Origin: Gigantopelta aegis
Taxonomy: Eukaryota; Mollusca; Gastropoda; Neomphalida; Peltospiridae
NCBI RefSeq assembly: GCF_016097555.1
Contig: NC_054706.1
Coordinates: 28,335,611 to 28,399,610 of the forward strand
Length of the DNA: 64,000 nucleotides
Direction: 5' to 3'
Shown here: positions 23,460 to 34,754 of the stretch, in pieces
How the letters are laid out: the number at the start of each line of letters is the position of its first letter
Position numbering within the stretch: the first letter of the stretch is position 1
Program-made: the position numbers and the translations under genes
Notes under the pieces: generated by a model
What the model was told of the DNA's origin: nothing
The model's input: the letters and a program-made list of their open reading frames with translations, nothing else
Databases searched by the model: none

Positions 23460-24720
23460 TACAGCCACTGCAATGGTATGATGGACTGGACTGTCCACAA
23501 TATAAACAGTACTGTCTTGAAGGGGACTCTCGACATTGGATTACTGCTGGTCTCCGTGGAGTAACTCATTGGTGTTTCCCGTCGACCTCGCCGACATCCT
23601 GCCTTGAAATATTCACTGCTGCCGCATCGAAAGCAATGATTGCAGTACTGTGCCTGTGCCTGTCTACAGTTTGAGCATTTTCCCACTAGTCGTGTTCTGC
23701 TGTTGTTGCTATTATTTCTACTTTGGTTGTCCATAACTGTTGCTGTGTTCCGTATTTTGTTATGTAATGCTGCTACCTCTGCCTGAAGCTCCTTCAAATT
23801 GTTTACAAAAGTTCCTTCCTTTGGTTCTCTTTCGTTTGCATGCATCTCGTTATCTATGTCTGTGTCAACATTCACCTGCTGAACTTTAATCTTGCCAAAC
23901 TTTGCTTTTCTTTCGCTCTCTCGTGCTGTGAAATTATTCATTTCCAGAATCAGTTCCTCATCTAAGATGTCTGAACGATTAAGTATGGGTTCAAAAGCTT
24001 GACGAATGGATTCATCTCTCAAGCCCATAAATACCGTTCTCAGAAACAAAGAGTGGATTAAGCCTTTTTCGTATTTGGTGTTATCATCCATTTCCTTTGA
24101 TGCACACAATATTTTCTGTCGAAGGTCAAGTGTTCGTATTAGAAATTCTTGTGGTTTCTCTTGCAAACCTTGTGTCGCCTTGTTTAATTCTGTGAAAAGT
24201 TCTGTTGCAGATTTCTCACGGTAATGTGCTCTAATGACCCCCTTACAGCAGCAATAGTTAAATCTGGTCTACCTTCAAGATAACTCCGAAGACCTGACCT
24301 TGGTGGAATAGCAAGTAGCATCAACTATCTCGAGGTCAGGGAAGTTTTTTCTGACACCAATCTCAATTTGCCGAATAAGACTTAAATACGAAATACCATG
24401 CTTCGCCTTAATTTGCCCAGAAATTTTGAAATCCTTGTGCAGTGTAATTGCCGAAGTTGATGATACATGTTGTTGATGTTGTTGTCTAGATGCCTGGAAA
24501 GATAGTCTTGTAGTGCTTGAAAAACAGTTACCCTCTGTCTGCTCTCTGTGAAATTTCTAACATCCACTTCTCGATGATGTCAATACACTCAAGTCTATGA
24601 ATATCCTCTTCTAACTTGACAAAGTTCCTGATGGTCTCTGTAAGAATTTGTAGTGGCACCCGACACAAGTGGCTCTTGACTTGTAGATGGAGATCTTCTG
24701 CCTGTTCCACCTCCTAGATA
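23460..24720 (-). pseudogene. Gypsy gag-like region, fossil
   Basis: Helical, charged segment with a Cys-rich, zinc-knuckle-like motif toward its C-terminus, located between the primer-binding site and the protease region as expected for gag. Broken. Confidence 0.7.
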
Positions 24721-24737
24721 TCCCGGACGAGCCCCCA
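24720..24737 (-). other. Gypsy primer-binding site, tRNA-Pro type
   Basis: On the minus strand TGGGGGCTCGTCCGGGAT lies three bases from the 5' LTR. It equals the tRNA-Pro primer-binding site known from murine leukaemia virus. Confidence 0.85.
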
Positions 24738-24740
24738 AAA

Positions 24741-25015
24741 TGTTACCGGGTACTAGGCTAGAAAAGAAGAGAAGGCAGCTTCAGAAATTGAATGTTGAGT
24801 GTTGATCACGTGTTTCGCCACATCATCAATCATCCAACGTTGCCTCCCTTCCTACGTTGGCTAATTTCCGATTACCATAGTCACTATAATTAAGGTTGGC
24901 TCAACAGTTCATAAAAAAAATATAACCGTGATGTCAATTTTAAATCAAACATGAGTGGAGTAGTCAAGATTAACATTCAATTTACACAATCCTAGTGTCG
25001 GATCAGAACGTTACA
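24741..25015 (-). repeat. Gypsy 5' LTR
   Basis: Matches the LTR at 19032-19346 over most of its length, with scattered substitutions and an internal stretch that differs. Followed by AGAAT. Confidence 0.92.
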
Positions 25016-25020
25016 AGAAT

Positions 25021-28000
25021 AAGAAACTCGGTACCAGTTATTATCAGGCACTTGTTGATGTTGACCCATTTGATAGGATATTATTTACTATGTCAGATCT
25101 ATATAACAAGTGTAATGGAAACTGTGAGTATTTACTAATCGGTGATTTTAATAGTAGAACTCGTGATTATTTAGATTATGTGCCAGAGGACGATGGTCTT
25201 CATGTTCCCTTGCCTACAGATTAGGTCCACAACACTAACGGATTGAAATTACTTGACCTATGCAGGGAAAGTGGGGTACGCATCGTGAATGGGCGAGTTG
25301 GCAAAGATAAAAATATAAGTCAATTCACTTGCATTAATTACAATGGTCGTAGCGTGGTCGATTATTCAATAGCGTCCAAAGAGTTGTTCCATTCATTAGT
25401 TGACTTTGTAGTGCACGACCCAAGCGCATACTCTGATCATTGTCAGTTGTCATTGTCACTGAATGTGAATATATATATTAATAATATCGAGTTATCTACA
25501 GCAGTAAAGGACTTTAAATTTAGATGGTTGCCAGAAAAAGAAATTGAGTTTGTCGATAAACTTCGTCTGATGAAATTATCGATAGATTAGATGAACTTAA
25601 ATACAATATATTTTTACAAACTGATTTAAATGATGAATTTGTTAACCAAACTGTGTTAGATTTTGTAAATATTATTAATGATGTAGCAAAACCCCATTTT
25701 TTCTACAAACGTGTCATACGGTGTTACTCCGCGTTCCCAAGTAACTTAGACAGAGACCTGACTGGTATTCGGATGTCTGTGAATTTAAACGCTGTGAATT
25801 TTTCAGGTTACTGAACGAGTACAGACAAAATGATTCTGAAGAAAACAGATTGTTGATGGTACAAGCGCACACTAATTTCAAAGCAAGTGTAAGACAGTGT
25901 AAACGCGACTTTGATTGTAAGCAGACAGATAGTTTATTAGCAGCCAAACGTAATAACGTCAAAGAATATTGGAAATTGTTGAAAGGCGTGTCATATATAA
26001 ACTCACCTAATATAACTAGTACTGAATTTGGGAGGTATTTCAAACATGTGAATAATCCGTCAAGTGACTTGTTTACTCCAGATGAAGATGTGATTGATTT
26101 TATTGAACGATATGCAAATAATGAATTTCAGGTGATGTTCGAAGAACTGAATATTTCTATTGATTGCGCTGAAATCATGAACGCTATTAACCAGTTACAT
26201 ACTCAAAAGAGCAGCGGACCAGATCGTGTTATAAACGAGTTTCTAATCAGTGGAAAAGATATACTATGTTCTTATATGTGTTCTATTTTTAATGCAGTTT
26301 TTAAGTCTAGCCACTTCCCACAGTCATGGGCGGATGGTTACATAATACCACTACATAAAAAAGGAAGCATAAATGATGTTAATAACTATCGTGGTATTAC
26401 CCTACTTAGTTGCCTGGGTAAACTTTTTACAAAAATATTGAACAATCGACTTACCTGTTGGGCTGAGAACTATTATATATATGTTGAAGGACAAGCTGGA
26501 TTTCGCACAGGCATGGGAACAACGGATAATGTATTTGTATTGCATTCGTTAATAACACACTTCGTGAACAGTTGTAAACAGCTTTTCTGTGCATTTGTGG
26601 ACTTTTCTAAAGCTTTCGATTATGTATTGAGAGACAATTTGTGGTATAAATTAATAAAATTAGGAATTAGAGGAAAAATGCTAAATATAATACGCGATAT
26701 GTATAGATGTACAAAATCCTTTGTGAAGGTCAACGGTTCATTGTCAGAACCTTTCCTATGTGCAACTGGTGTTTGACAAGGGGAATGTATTTCTCCGTTT
26801 TTATTTGCAATGTATATCAATGACCTAGAAGAGGAACTAATTACTAAAGGTGTAGATGGAATTGAAATAGGAATGATGAAACTATTTATACTTTTGTACG
26901 CAGATGACATAGTTTTAATGGCTAAAAGTAAAACTGATTTACAATTATGTATAAATACTCTTCATGACTACTGCATACGTTGGAAACTTCAAGTTAATAT
27001 CAAGAAAACTAAGATTATGGCGTTTCGTAAAGGAGGAAGACTGTCTAAAGATATACATTTTAAATATGGAGATTGTCTACTTGAAATTGTTAATAGACTT
27101 TCTTATTTAGGAGTAGTGTTTACCCCAAAGGGATCCTTTATTGAATTGCAGAAAACGTTAGTAGGTCAATCACAAAAGGGCATGTTTCAGATGAGAAAAT
27201 ATTTGAATCCATTTATTTCTTTAAAACCAAGTCATGTGTGTTGTATTTTTGATAAGTTAATATTTCCTATCTTATGTTATGGATGTGAAGTCTGGGGTTT
27301 TAGCCCGGCAACATACATAGAAAGAGTACACCTAAAATTCTGTAAACAACTTCTTGGGGTTAAACAGAATTGTCAAAACGATTTTGTACATGGTGAACTT
27401 GGTAGATTCCCTATGATCATAAATAGACAGTATAGAATTGTTAAGTTCTGGTTAAAAATTATAAAATCCGATAATAGAAAATATCTCAAAATGTGTTGCT
27501 ACATGATGTTAAATGACATTGTTATATTTCCTAACAAGATTAACTGGGCCATAAATGTGAGAAATTTATTGAATGAAACCAGCTTCTCTGAAGTATGGTT
27601 GAACGAAGGAGTTACAAACGTACATTTTTTTTAATTATTTACACTGAGATTAAAAGACATATATATACAGAGCTGCCGATCACGACTAGTACAATCTACA
27701 AGAACTGTATTATATCGTAATTTCTCAGATACATTTAGTTATAAGCAATATTTAGACTGTGTGTATGTTGAAAAATTTAGATTTGCATTGACTAGACTTC
27801 GTGTATCAGCACAGGATATCTGTCGAAACCGGAAGGTGGGAAAAGCCAAATGCTGTATTACTCGAAGACCGAGTATGTTATAACTGTAACGTTATTGAAG
27901 ACGAATACCATTTTATACTTATGTGTTCTGTTTATAATACCATTCGTAGAAGATATATTCCTGAATTTTATACAAGAAATCCTAGTATGTTTAAATTTAT

Positions 28001-28075
28001 TCAATTATGTAACAGTGAAAGTGTTCAGTTATTGAGGAAACTAGCTCTGTTTTGCTATAGAGCATTTCAACACCG
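25021..28075 (+). pseudogene. LINE ORF2 remnant: endonuclease, RT, zinc motif
   Basis: The apurinic-type endonuclease C-terminal half shows LLIGDFNSRT (about 25135) and the SDH motif AYSDHCQLSL (about 25430); an in-frame TAG is at 25222. The frame shifts near 25565-25590. Reverse transcriptase spans about 25850-27634: SSGPDRVINEFL, FVDFSKAFD, a GVxQG motif where the Arg codon is TGA (26774-26776), and LLYADDIVLMA near 26900, whose ADD holds catalytic Asp residues. A C-terminal segment (27801-28075) has CYNCNVIEDEYHFILMC, a CX2CX7HX4C zinc-like motif. At least four breaks make it inactive. Retrotransposition by target-primed reverse transcription is the family's mechanism. Confidence 0.9.
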
Positions 28076-28083
28076 AAATAATA

Positions 28084-29584
28084 TAAACTCTTCAAAAAAA
28101 GAAACGCAAAAGGGTAAAAATGGGTTATAACTCCGATTTTATGTTTCCTACCGGTTCATGCTTTGTGAATATAAGGTCATTGCATGTCCCAAACACATTC
28201 CCACGGTTACATTCGATAAAACGCAGCTACTGTAAAATAAAGTTTCAAAATGTGAATATTCGCAAAAACGCAGCCACGTGCAAACCATGTCACCACTGCA
28301 CGTGCGTTGTCTGCACGTGCAACATGAACACCAACAGTATAAAAGGGCAGGGTGTTCGCTTGCCTGGCCTCTGTATCTGGCCGACAGTTGACAATCCAGG
28401 ACATGCCACGTCTCAGTGAACCGCAGAGAAACAATGCCATCGGCCGACTAGACGCAGGCGAATCCAGAACGGCCGTTGCCAGGGCATTCCATGTGTCCCC
28501 AAGCACCATCTCCAGACTGTGGGACCGTTACCAGCAACATGGATCAACATGTGACCTCCCTAGATCCGGTCGACCACGGGTCACTACCCCCGGGCAGGAC
28601 CGCTACATCCGGGTACGCCACCTTCGGAAACGATTGACTACTGCCACCTCCACAGCCGCAGCAATACCAGGTTTGCGCAGGATATCCGACCAGACCGTAC
28701 GGAACCGCCTACGTGAGGTAGGAATTCGTGCCAGACGTCCAGCTCGAGGTGTCATCTTAACACCACAACACCGTCGACTCCGACTGCAGTGGTGCCAGAT
28801 TCATCGACAATGGCCTCAACTGTGATGGAGACAGGTGTGGTTCAGTGACGAGTCCCAATTTCTGCTCCGACGTCATGATGGAAGATGTCGCGTGTATAGG
28901 CGTCGTGGTGAACGTTATGCGGCAAACTGCGTGCAGGAAGTGGACAGATTCGGCGGGGGTAGTGTCATGGTGTGGGCAGCCATCTCACACACTGGCAGAA
29001 CTGACCTGGTCCACGTGCAGGGCAACCTGAATGCACAGGGCTACATTGACCAGATCCTCCGGCCACACATCGTTCCAGTTATGGCCAACGCCAACGCAGT
29101 GTTCCAACATGACAACGCCAGGCCTCACACAGCACGTCTCACAACGGCTTTCCTACAGAACAACAACATTAATGTCCTTCCTTGGCCATCGATATCACCG
29201 GATTTGAACCCAATTGAGCATCTATGGGACGAGTTGGACCGACGCCTCCGACAGCGACAACCACAGTCCCAGACCCTGCCCGAGCTGGCAGCAGCCTTGC
29301 TGGCCGAGTGGGCCACCATCCCCCGGGACGTCATCCGTACTCTGGTTGCTTCAATGGGCAGGCGGTGCCAGGCAGTTGTCAACACACGCGGAGGCCACAC
29401 CCGGTATTGACTCCAGATGACCTTGACCTTGGTGGTGTGTCCTATCACTTACTCACAATGGACTAGAGTGAATTGTGAACAATCCTGCAACATTTGGTAA
29501 TTATCGGACTCACCATTCAATAATTAAATCAATTCTCCAAATGTTACGACAATGTGGTTTTGCGTTTCTTCTTTTGAAGAGTAT
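28084..29584 (+). mobile_element. Tc1/mariner-like element, family B, copy 2
   Basis: Inverted ends 'ctcttcaaaaaaagaaacgc' at about 28088 and 'cttcttttgaagagtata' to 29584, in a TA-rich target within the LINE 3' part. Differs from copy 1 (15788-17289) at only a handful of positions over 1.5 kb, so both are recent relative to the LINE and Gypsy. Three CACGTG sites are at 28275, 28299 and 28314. Confidence 0.95.
28403..29410 (+). pseudogene. Tc1-like transposase (family B), copy 2, one nonsense codon
   Basis: A 336-codon frame from MPRLSEPQRNNAIGRLDAG to GGHTRY. Helix-turn-helix parts at about residues 5-55 (STISRLWDRYQQHG) and 70-120, a linker SGRPRVTTPGQDRY, then WFSDESQF, FQHDNARPHTA and SPDLNPIEHLWDEL, a DD34E triad with 34 residues between the second Asp and the Glu. 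The only break is TGA at 28823-28825, where copy 1 has CGA (Arg) in PQLRWRQVW. The two copies carry different single nonsense changes, so their shared ancestor had an open frame. Confidence 0.95.
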
Positions 29585-29835
29585 ATTATATAATTAATTT
29601 AAAGCTTCTCCAGCATAACTCATGTATAATATTAATATTATTTGTGTGTGTCTATATCCTAAATTATTTAATTGTGTTGTATTAATTAGCTTATCCTCTT
29701 ATTATTATTACACTGTTAGCATTTATATAATGAAATGCATGTATATATACACGTCCTGTTTTATAATGTATTTACTTAATGTTATTTTGTATGCTCAAGG
29801 GCCAGTTGGCCTAATGCAATAAAGAATATATATAT

Positions 29836-30370
29836 CAAATTTATGTCCCTCGTGAAAAATGTTTCACTTGTCACTCACCCACACCCATCCCACCCGCGGC
29901 GTGATTTTACCAACATTATAATACATGTAATAATAATAATAATAATAATAGGCCTAAATGGTGAGTTCATGTTCCGACTGTTTATTATTTTATTTCAGCA
30001 TATTTGCAGTTATTTTCGTCATAAAATAATATATATATATAACAAAAGTGTTGTTTTATTATATAACCGACCCTCATTTGCCAAATCTCTATACACGGCG
30101 GTCGTTTATATAAAATTCTAAAATACATTATACGGTTGTCGTATATACAGCCTCATCACTACGAGTCTGTTTTGCCGTATTTTTTATGACTTTTCACAAG
30201 AAGAGTTCCAAATTTTAAAAATGAAGCGTGTCATGGAATTCCCTCGATCGTAGTTCAATTAAAATGTTTTGGACCATACAATAACTAGGTTTGGTATACC
30301 AAATGAATTAAATTTCCATTTATAATCCATATTTAGAGAATAAAAGACCCACTAAATCTGTGATTGATCG
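29836..30370. other. AT-rich stretch without recognised features
   Basis: Contains an (ATA)n tract near 29930-29950. No gene or repeat family was recognised. Confidence 0.5.
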
Positions 30371-30505
30371 CCTTTAAGATTTTAAAAGGTATTGTTGGTA
30401 TTTACTCGAATTTGTCAAAAACGGGACGTAGCCCAGTCTAGGATCGACACCCGTTGATGGACATATTGGGCTATTTCTCGCTCTAGCCATAGCACCACGA
30501 CCATA
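30371..30505 (+). mobile_element. SINE head fragment with a shared 5' flank
   Basis: 'gggacgtagcccagt' (A-box-like) and 'taggatcgacaccc' (B-box-like) begin a SINE that stops in the core near 30500. The preceding 45 bp ('aagattttaaaaggt' to 'gaatttgtcaaaaac') recur before the SINE at 46248, so the two copies share more than the SINE itself. Confidence 0.75.
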
Positions 30506-30630
30506 CAAGACCAACAATTTACTGCCGAGTCAAATTAAGAAACATTTTGGATTTGTTACTTATATTGGATTATATATCTATATATTGTGCATTTTTTTAT
30601 GGAGGGAACCTTTTTCTTACCATATTTGGA

Positions 30631-30662
30631 ATGTTCGTTTTTACGAACAATGGCCTCATATA
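30631..30662 (+). repeat. Inverted repeat, left copy
   Basis: 'atgttcgtttttacgaac' plus 'aatggcctcatata' is matched in reverse at 33789-33819 with one indel and about three mismatches. The motif is itself a hairpin (GTTCGT...ACGAAC). A third, solo copy is at 45699-45727. Confidence 0.65.
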
Positions 30663-30738
30663 CTACTATTTCACTTTGTGTTACCGCGCATGTGTCTAGC
30701 CGCTTTGACGTGGTCTTGGATTTAACTAATCATCAACA

Positions 30739-31556
30739 ATGGATAAATTCGATGAACTTTCGAAGGCATTGGCAGAAACTGGGTAAGTAGTATCAATTAA
30801 ATATATTACAATCATAAATGACTCAAAATTAATGTAAAAAACATACAAATATTTAGATTTTTTAATCTTAGTAACTTTGTATTACCTGCCAAACAAACTT
30901 TGTAGAATTGTGTGAAGACACGAGTTATAACCGGTGCTACTACAAAATGTTCCTTGTAGCTATAAATACATCTAGCATACTATTTTACTGTTGCAGGATG
31001 ACTGTGTCGGCGGGGTGGCGTCATGTACGGTTACACCATGGGACCTCCAGAAAGGAAATCTACAGAGCGATGTATGGACAACTTGTGGTAAGTAAACTGT
31101 TATTTGTTATGTTTTTTTGTGTTTTACTTTTTTATTATGAACAATATTTGGAAACAGTATGACATTTCAATACTTTGGTATTTTATAGTGGGCACTTTAA
31201 TTTTGTTTTCAGTATGGTGGTCACGTAGGGAAGCCAGGGAAAACGTTGGTATTCCCCGACCTGATAAGAGAGGTGGTGAGAGAGCGGTTTCCGGAAGCTG
31301 GAGCAGGGGTCTATGATGACCAGTACAGATCTGGGGTAAGTTTTACTGATGTCAAGTAATCTTATTGCTTTTTGTAAAATTTTTAACATTTTATTACGTC
31401 AATGTTGATTTTTATTTCATTTGCTGAAGACGTTTATTATATGGTAATTACATTTAATGTATTTTACAGGGGACACATGTAACATTGAAACAGATGGCGG
31501 AATTCCAGTGGCATCAACCTCCTAAGACATGCGGCTCCTGCTCCAGCTCGAAGTGA
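30739..31556 (+). CDS. Unknown four-exon gene, 114 residues
   Basis: Exons 30739-30782, 30997-31087, 31213-31335 and 31470-31556 join in phase (44+91+123+87 = 345 nt). All three donors are GTAAGT and the acceptors are ttgcag, tttcag and ttacag. Translation starts MDKFDELSKALAETGMTVSA, includes GWRHVRLHHG, KEIYRAMYGQLVYGGHVGKP, LVFPDLIREVVRERFPEAG and YDDQYRSGGTHVTLKQM, and ends QPPKTCGSCSSSK. AATAAA follows at 31571. No signal peptide or membrane span is evident; it looks like a small soluble domain with a Cys pair (CGSC) near the end. I do not recognise the family. It converges on a piggyBac transposase 176 bp away and both sit between inverted repeats, so it may be an element-encoded accessory gene; a host gene with a transposon next door is equally possible. 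Confidence 0.75.
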
Positions 31557-31570
31557 ACTTAAAACAACAC

Positions 31571-31576
31571 AATAAA
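31571..31576 (+). promoter_or_regulatory. Polyadenylation signal AATAAA of the 114-residue gene
   Basis: Canonical AATAAA 15 bp after the stop codon at 31554-31556. Confidence 0.7.
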
Positions 31577-31732
31577 CACTTGCTCAATCTTGTAAAATCG
31601 TTGGCTTTTATTTTTATAGTTTACTCAGATAGAAAAGGTAACTAATTTGTTTTGTATTTCATTTAATTAGATTAATTAAAGTCTGCACATGGTTTTGAGT
31701 AATTCGGTGGCAGTGTTTTGCTGCTACATCCT

Positions 31733-33436
31733 TCACGCTCTGGAGTGATACGGGAAAAAACACTTCTGGTGTAGTAGCTGGTTGCATTTTACACATCTGT
31801 AGAATGTGTTCTTCCCACACAGTCTGCATCGGCCTTCCTTGCTGGTTTTGTCCTGGTTGTGCCCTGCTCCGTCGTACAGTATGTCAGGAAGAACTGACCG
31901 TGGTGTCCCGAGACATCTCTTGGTAGTTACCTGCTTCAAAAGGATGCGGACGATGTATCTTAGGAATACCAAATGAGTTTCAGCGCCGCCCAGCTCCTTG
32001 TGAACTCTCCACGCCGCTGTAGCACAGACATTGAGCGCGTTGGTGAAGAACGGGAAGTACCATTTCTTGCCACGTATTGAAGGCCTGTAGTCGCTCAAGT
32101 AGCGACCAAACAGGTCAACCCCTCCCATTGTTCCATTGTAAGTATCAATAATTGCAGGGCAATCAACATGGATGTACTTTTTTTCAGACTGTGAGAAGCG
32201 ACGTTTTACTACTGTTGGGGTTACCTTTTTGTGGTTTGAAGCGGCATAAACCGGCCTGTTGTCATTCCAAACCACAGCCACCAGCTTCCCATCACTGCAG
32301 TACTTGTAAGAAACCCTTTCCGTCTATTTAACATCAGTTGCAATGGGCAAAGGAGAACCACGCAGACGGTTATGCCTGACAGTTCCCAGAGCAGCAAACC
32401 CCTTTTCTTGGAGTTTAACAAGAACATCGTAACTTGTGAAAAAGTTGTCGAAAGTTACTGTGTGACTCAGTGGCTCCCTGATTGGATGTAAAAGCTCAAA
32501 GATTACTCTCGTCCCAAGTAAATCGCCTGGCGACTTGTCTTTCTCCTTGCCCGAGTACAGCATCATATGGAAAGGGTATCCTGTGTGAGATGCAACTATC
32601 CATAATTTGTAACCAAATTTGACAGGTTTCCCATGCATGTACATCTTCCCCGAGTGACGACCAAAATAGGGAAGCATCTGCTCATCGATGGACATAGCGG
32701 GTGCGAAATCTCCAAACTGCTTCAGTTTGGCGTTTAGCAAATCATATACAGGTCAGATTTCCCCATATTTGTCTTTTTCAACTAGTTTGTCATTATCGGC
32801 CATGTGCAAGTATTTTTTTATTTCCTTGAACCGGTTGCGTGGCATTGCAGAACTAATTAAAGGAACACCGACATCTTCATCAGTGCACCAATACATGTAT
32901 TGCTGAGGTAACGTGTGGTATCCACTCAGTAAGAAGATACCACAGAAACGTTTCATGTCATCTTCTTTAATATTGAAGGTATGGTCGTTCTGTCTAGCTG
33001 CATATCTATTGGTTTCACAAACCAAATGGTCCAAAATCTCACTAAAGTACATCATGAATAACTCATAGGGGGATTTGTCTACGAGCTCGGGATGTTGCTC
33101 ACAAAGTTTACCTATATCTTTTCTGGGCATTTCGCTGATATCCTCTGAGTTTTCCTTCCAGATAACATTCATTTTGAGTTTTTTGGCTGGAGTAACTTGT
33201 TCTGTATCTCCAACTTTAGAATCAGCCTCTTCGCCTGTCACTTGGATGTCAGCTTCTACAATCCCAGGAACATCGTGAGGAGCTGTGTCACCCTCATTTT
33301 CATCGTCATCTGTTACATCACCATCTTCTTCTGGAGGCAGAAGAATAATGTTATCAACGTCTTCATTGTCAGCCAAAACTTGATCTAAAACATCCGATAC
33401 TGTGAAGAAGCGACGTGTTATGCGACCAGATGCCAT
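31733..33436 (-). pseudogene. piggyBac-like transposase, two in-frame stops
   Basis: A single minus-strand frame of about 567 codons from MASGRITRRFFTVSDVLDQV to the end, near the usual piggyBac length. It has an acidic N-terminal region (about residues 10-60), the DDE_Tnp_1_7 core and a C-terminal zinc finger (CRLCG...CVKCNQLLHQKC). Catalytic-type Asp motifs are visible: MSIDEQMLPYFG, TFDNFFTSYDVL and NGTMGGVDLFGRY. Two stops interrupt it, TGA near 32754 and TAG near 32322; otherwise the frame is intact, so the loss is recent. piggyBac enzymes cut and paste at TTAA. No clear TTAA-flanked ends were found, although inverted repeats at 30631 and 33789 enclose it together with the spliced gene. 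Confidence 0.93.
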
Positions 33437-34109
33437 GTTTTCTGAAAATATATTTATAATGCTTGTGTAATTACAAAGGTTGTTGGAGTATATACTTCTT
33501 ACCCCAAGCCTGCACCCCCATTTTATTGCAAACTAATTACTGTTTGCATTTAAATATTGCAAGAGACAAAACATACACCAAGCGACCCGGTATGACAAAT
33601 GCAATGTAATGAGTTATTAGAAAGTGGCCCATGTAGACAAGGTGGCTGCTTAATACAGGTTAATGTGTAATATTCTATATGGTTTGGGAAAACAAGAACA
33701 TGGTCGCTTAATACAGGTGCCTACTTAATGCAGTGACTGTTTAAATCATGTTTCATTGTAATTGATTTGATATTGCTTATCAGGTATATATATAAGGCCA
33801 CTGTTCGTAAAACAAACATTTCACATTTGATGAATTATTAGGCCAAACCGATCCAACATAAATGAAACCCAGATACACAGTATAAACATGTAATACAATA
33901 TACTTAATTTTAACATGATCAACATTTGTAATACAAATACATTATACATGTATTTATGTAACACAAAATGCTAGTCACAAACACTATATTCCAGTACCAA
34001 ATGGTTGGATCCAATCAAATAATTTCTTATAAATGTTTATTTTTGCGCAGACGCAGTTGTAATTACAGACGTCATTAATATTAATGAGTTCATCTTGTTC
34101 ACGATAAAG
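33437..34109. other. Spacer upstream of the piggyBac frame
   Basis: Would hold the transposase promoter on the minus strand. It includes two 'gcttaatacaggt' words (33651, 33707), a small decayed duplication, and the right inverted repeat at 33789-33819. Confidence 0.5.
33789..33819 (-). repeat. Inverted repeat, right copy
   Basis: Reverse complement of 30631-30662 with one indel and about three mismatches. It lies 353 bp upstream of the piggyBac start codon. Weak similarity continues outward for some 15 bp. Confidence 0.65.
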
Positions 34110-34235
34110 ATGGCGTTCGTAAATTCTGACACTACGCTAGATTCTGCTGTTTCGTCGTCTTGTGGAAGTTGTACAAACAGATCTAACACTTCATCATATA
34201 GAGTATATATTTATTTTAGAAAACCTACACTTTAA
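34110..34235 (+). CDS. Possible first exon or small ORF (MAFVNSDTT...)
   Basis: ATGGCGTTCGTAAATTCTGA opens a 41-codon frame, MAFVNSDTTLDSAVSSSCGS onward, in an 'aaagATGG' context after a region with an ACGTCA site. A possible donor (AGA|GTATAT) lies near 34201. No downstream exon was identified and the peptide is not recognised. It may be chance. Confidence 0.2.
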   Translation: MAFVNSDTTLDSAVSSSCGSCTNRSNTSSYRVYIYFRKPTL

Positions 34236-34754
34236 ATTTAATTTGTTTAATATTTATAATTCATATTGCACCGACAATGCAATTCAAATTTGTCAACTTT
34301 TAGGTTATTTTTGGTTATTTTGCAGTTATTTAGCGTGAATGGTTTACGGCTGCAGGCAATTAGGGAACATTCAAAACTATTTAGCGCGCCTTTTTCACGC
34401 ACTCTTGCTTTTACACGTTAGTTCTATAGTTCTGTAATATATTTACATGTAGTAACGCGACGTGAATTTGAACGCTACAGTTAGTTGCCAAAAGAATCGG
34501 GCAAAAACGTAGTTCGATCTTCCTAAATTGTTATAGCAGTTGTTTGTCTGAAATCAAATCCTTTTGTACATACACCCCCATCAAACTTAGTGCTAGAGGA
34601 AACACATAATGGTTGTCCAGTTTAATATTACCAGGTTAAGTGTAGTTGGCGACTGAACAAACAAAAAATCTTGGTTAGGGGCTTAACTTTCCTATGTATT
34701 TATTAAAATGTAGTCTATCATTGTGTAACTATTTCTGAATGCCCATTATTGATC
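34236..34754. other. AT-rich stretch without recognised features
   Basis: No gene or repeat recognised. Confidence 0.5.

Larger units (their letters stand above)
19032..25015 (-). mobile_element. Gypsy/Ty3-type LTR retrotransposon, broken fossil
   Basis: About 6.0 kb on the minus strand, bounded by two LTRs that start TG and end CA and flanked by AGAA on both sides (4-bp target duplication; the match may extend to AGAAT). Parts in order of transcription: 5' LTR, a tRNA-type primer-binding site, gag-like region, protease, reverse transcriptase with a YLDD box, RNase H, integrase with an acidic C-terminal tail, polypurine tract, 3' LTR. No envelope region is evident. The coding part is broken in many places (of the order of ten). 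The LTRs differ by several percent plus indels, so the insertion is not recent. It sits at the 5' side of a LINE. Confidence 0.95.
25016..29835 (+). mobile_element. LINE (APE-endonuclease, jockey/CR1-like), Gypsy at its 5' side and Tc1 in its 3' end
   Basis: Endonuclease, reverse transcriptase and a Cys-rich C-terminal region run from 25021 to about 28075. A 1.5-kb Tc1-like element interrupts the 3' end (28084-29584). The LINE resumes to 'gggccagttggcctaatgca' and an 'ataaaga' end near 29830. Left of the Gypsy element no endonuclease coding was recognised, so the LINE is either 5'-truncated at that point or its start is unrecognisable. Clade assignment is tentative. Confidence 0.85.

Noticed and set aside
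30524-30550. 'gagtcaaattaagaaac' resembling a Tc1 family A terminus
   Set aside because: No TA-bounded partner end and only about 12 matching bases.
34110-34235. Treating MAFVNSDTT as a confirmed gene start
   Set aside because: No downstream exon or family match was found; listed only with low confidence.
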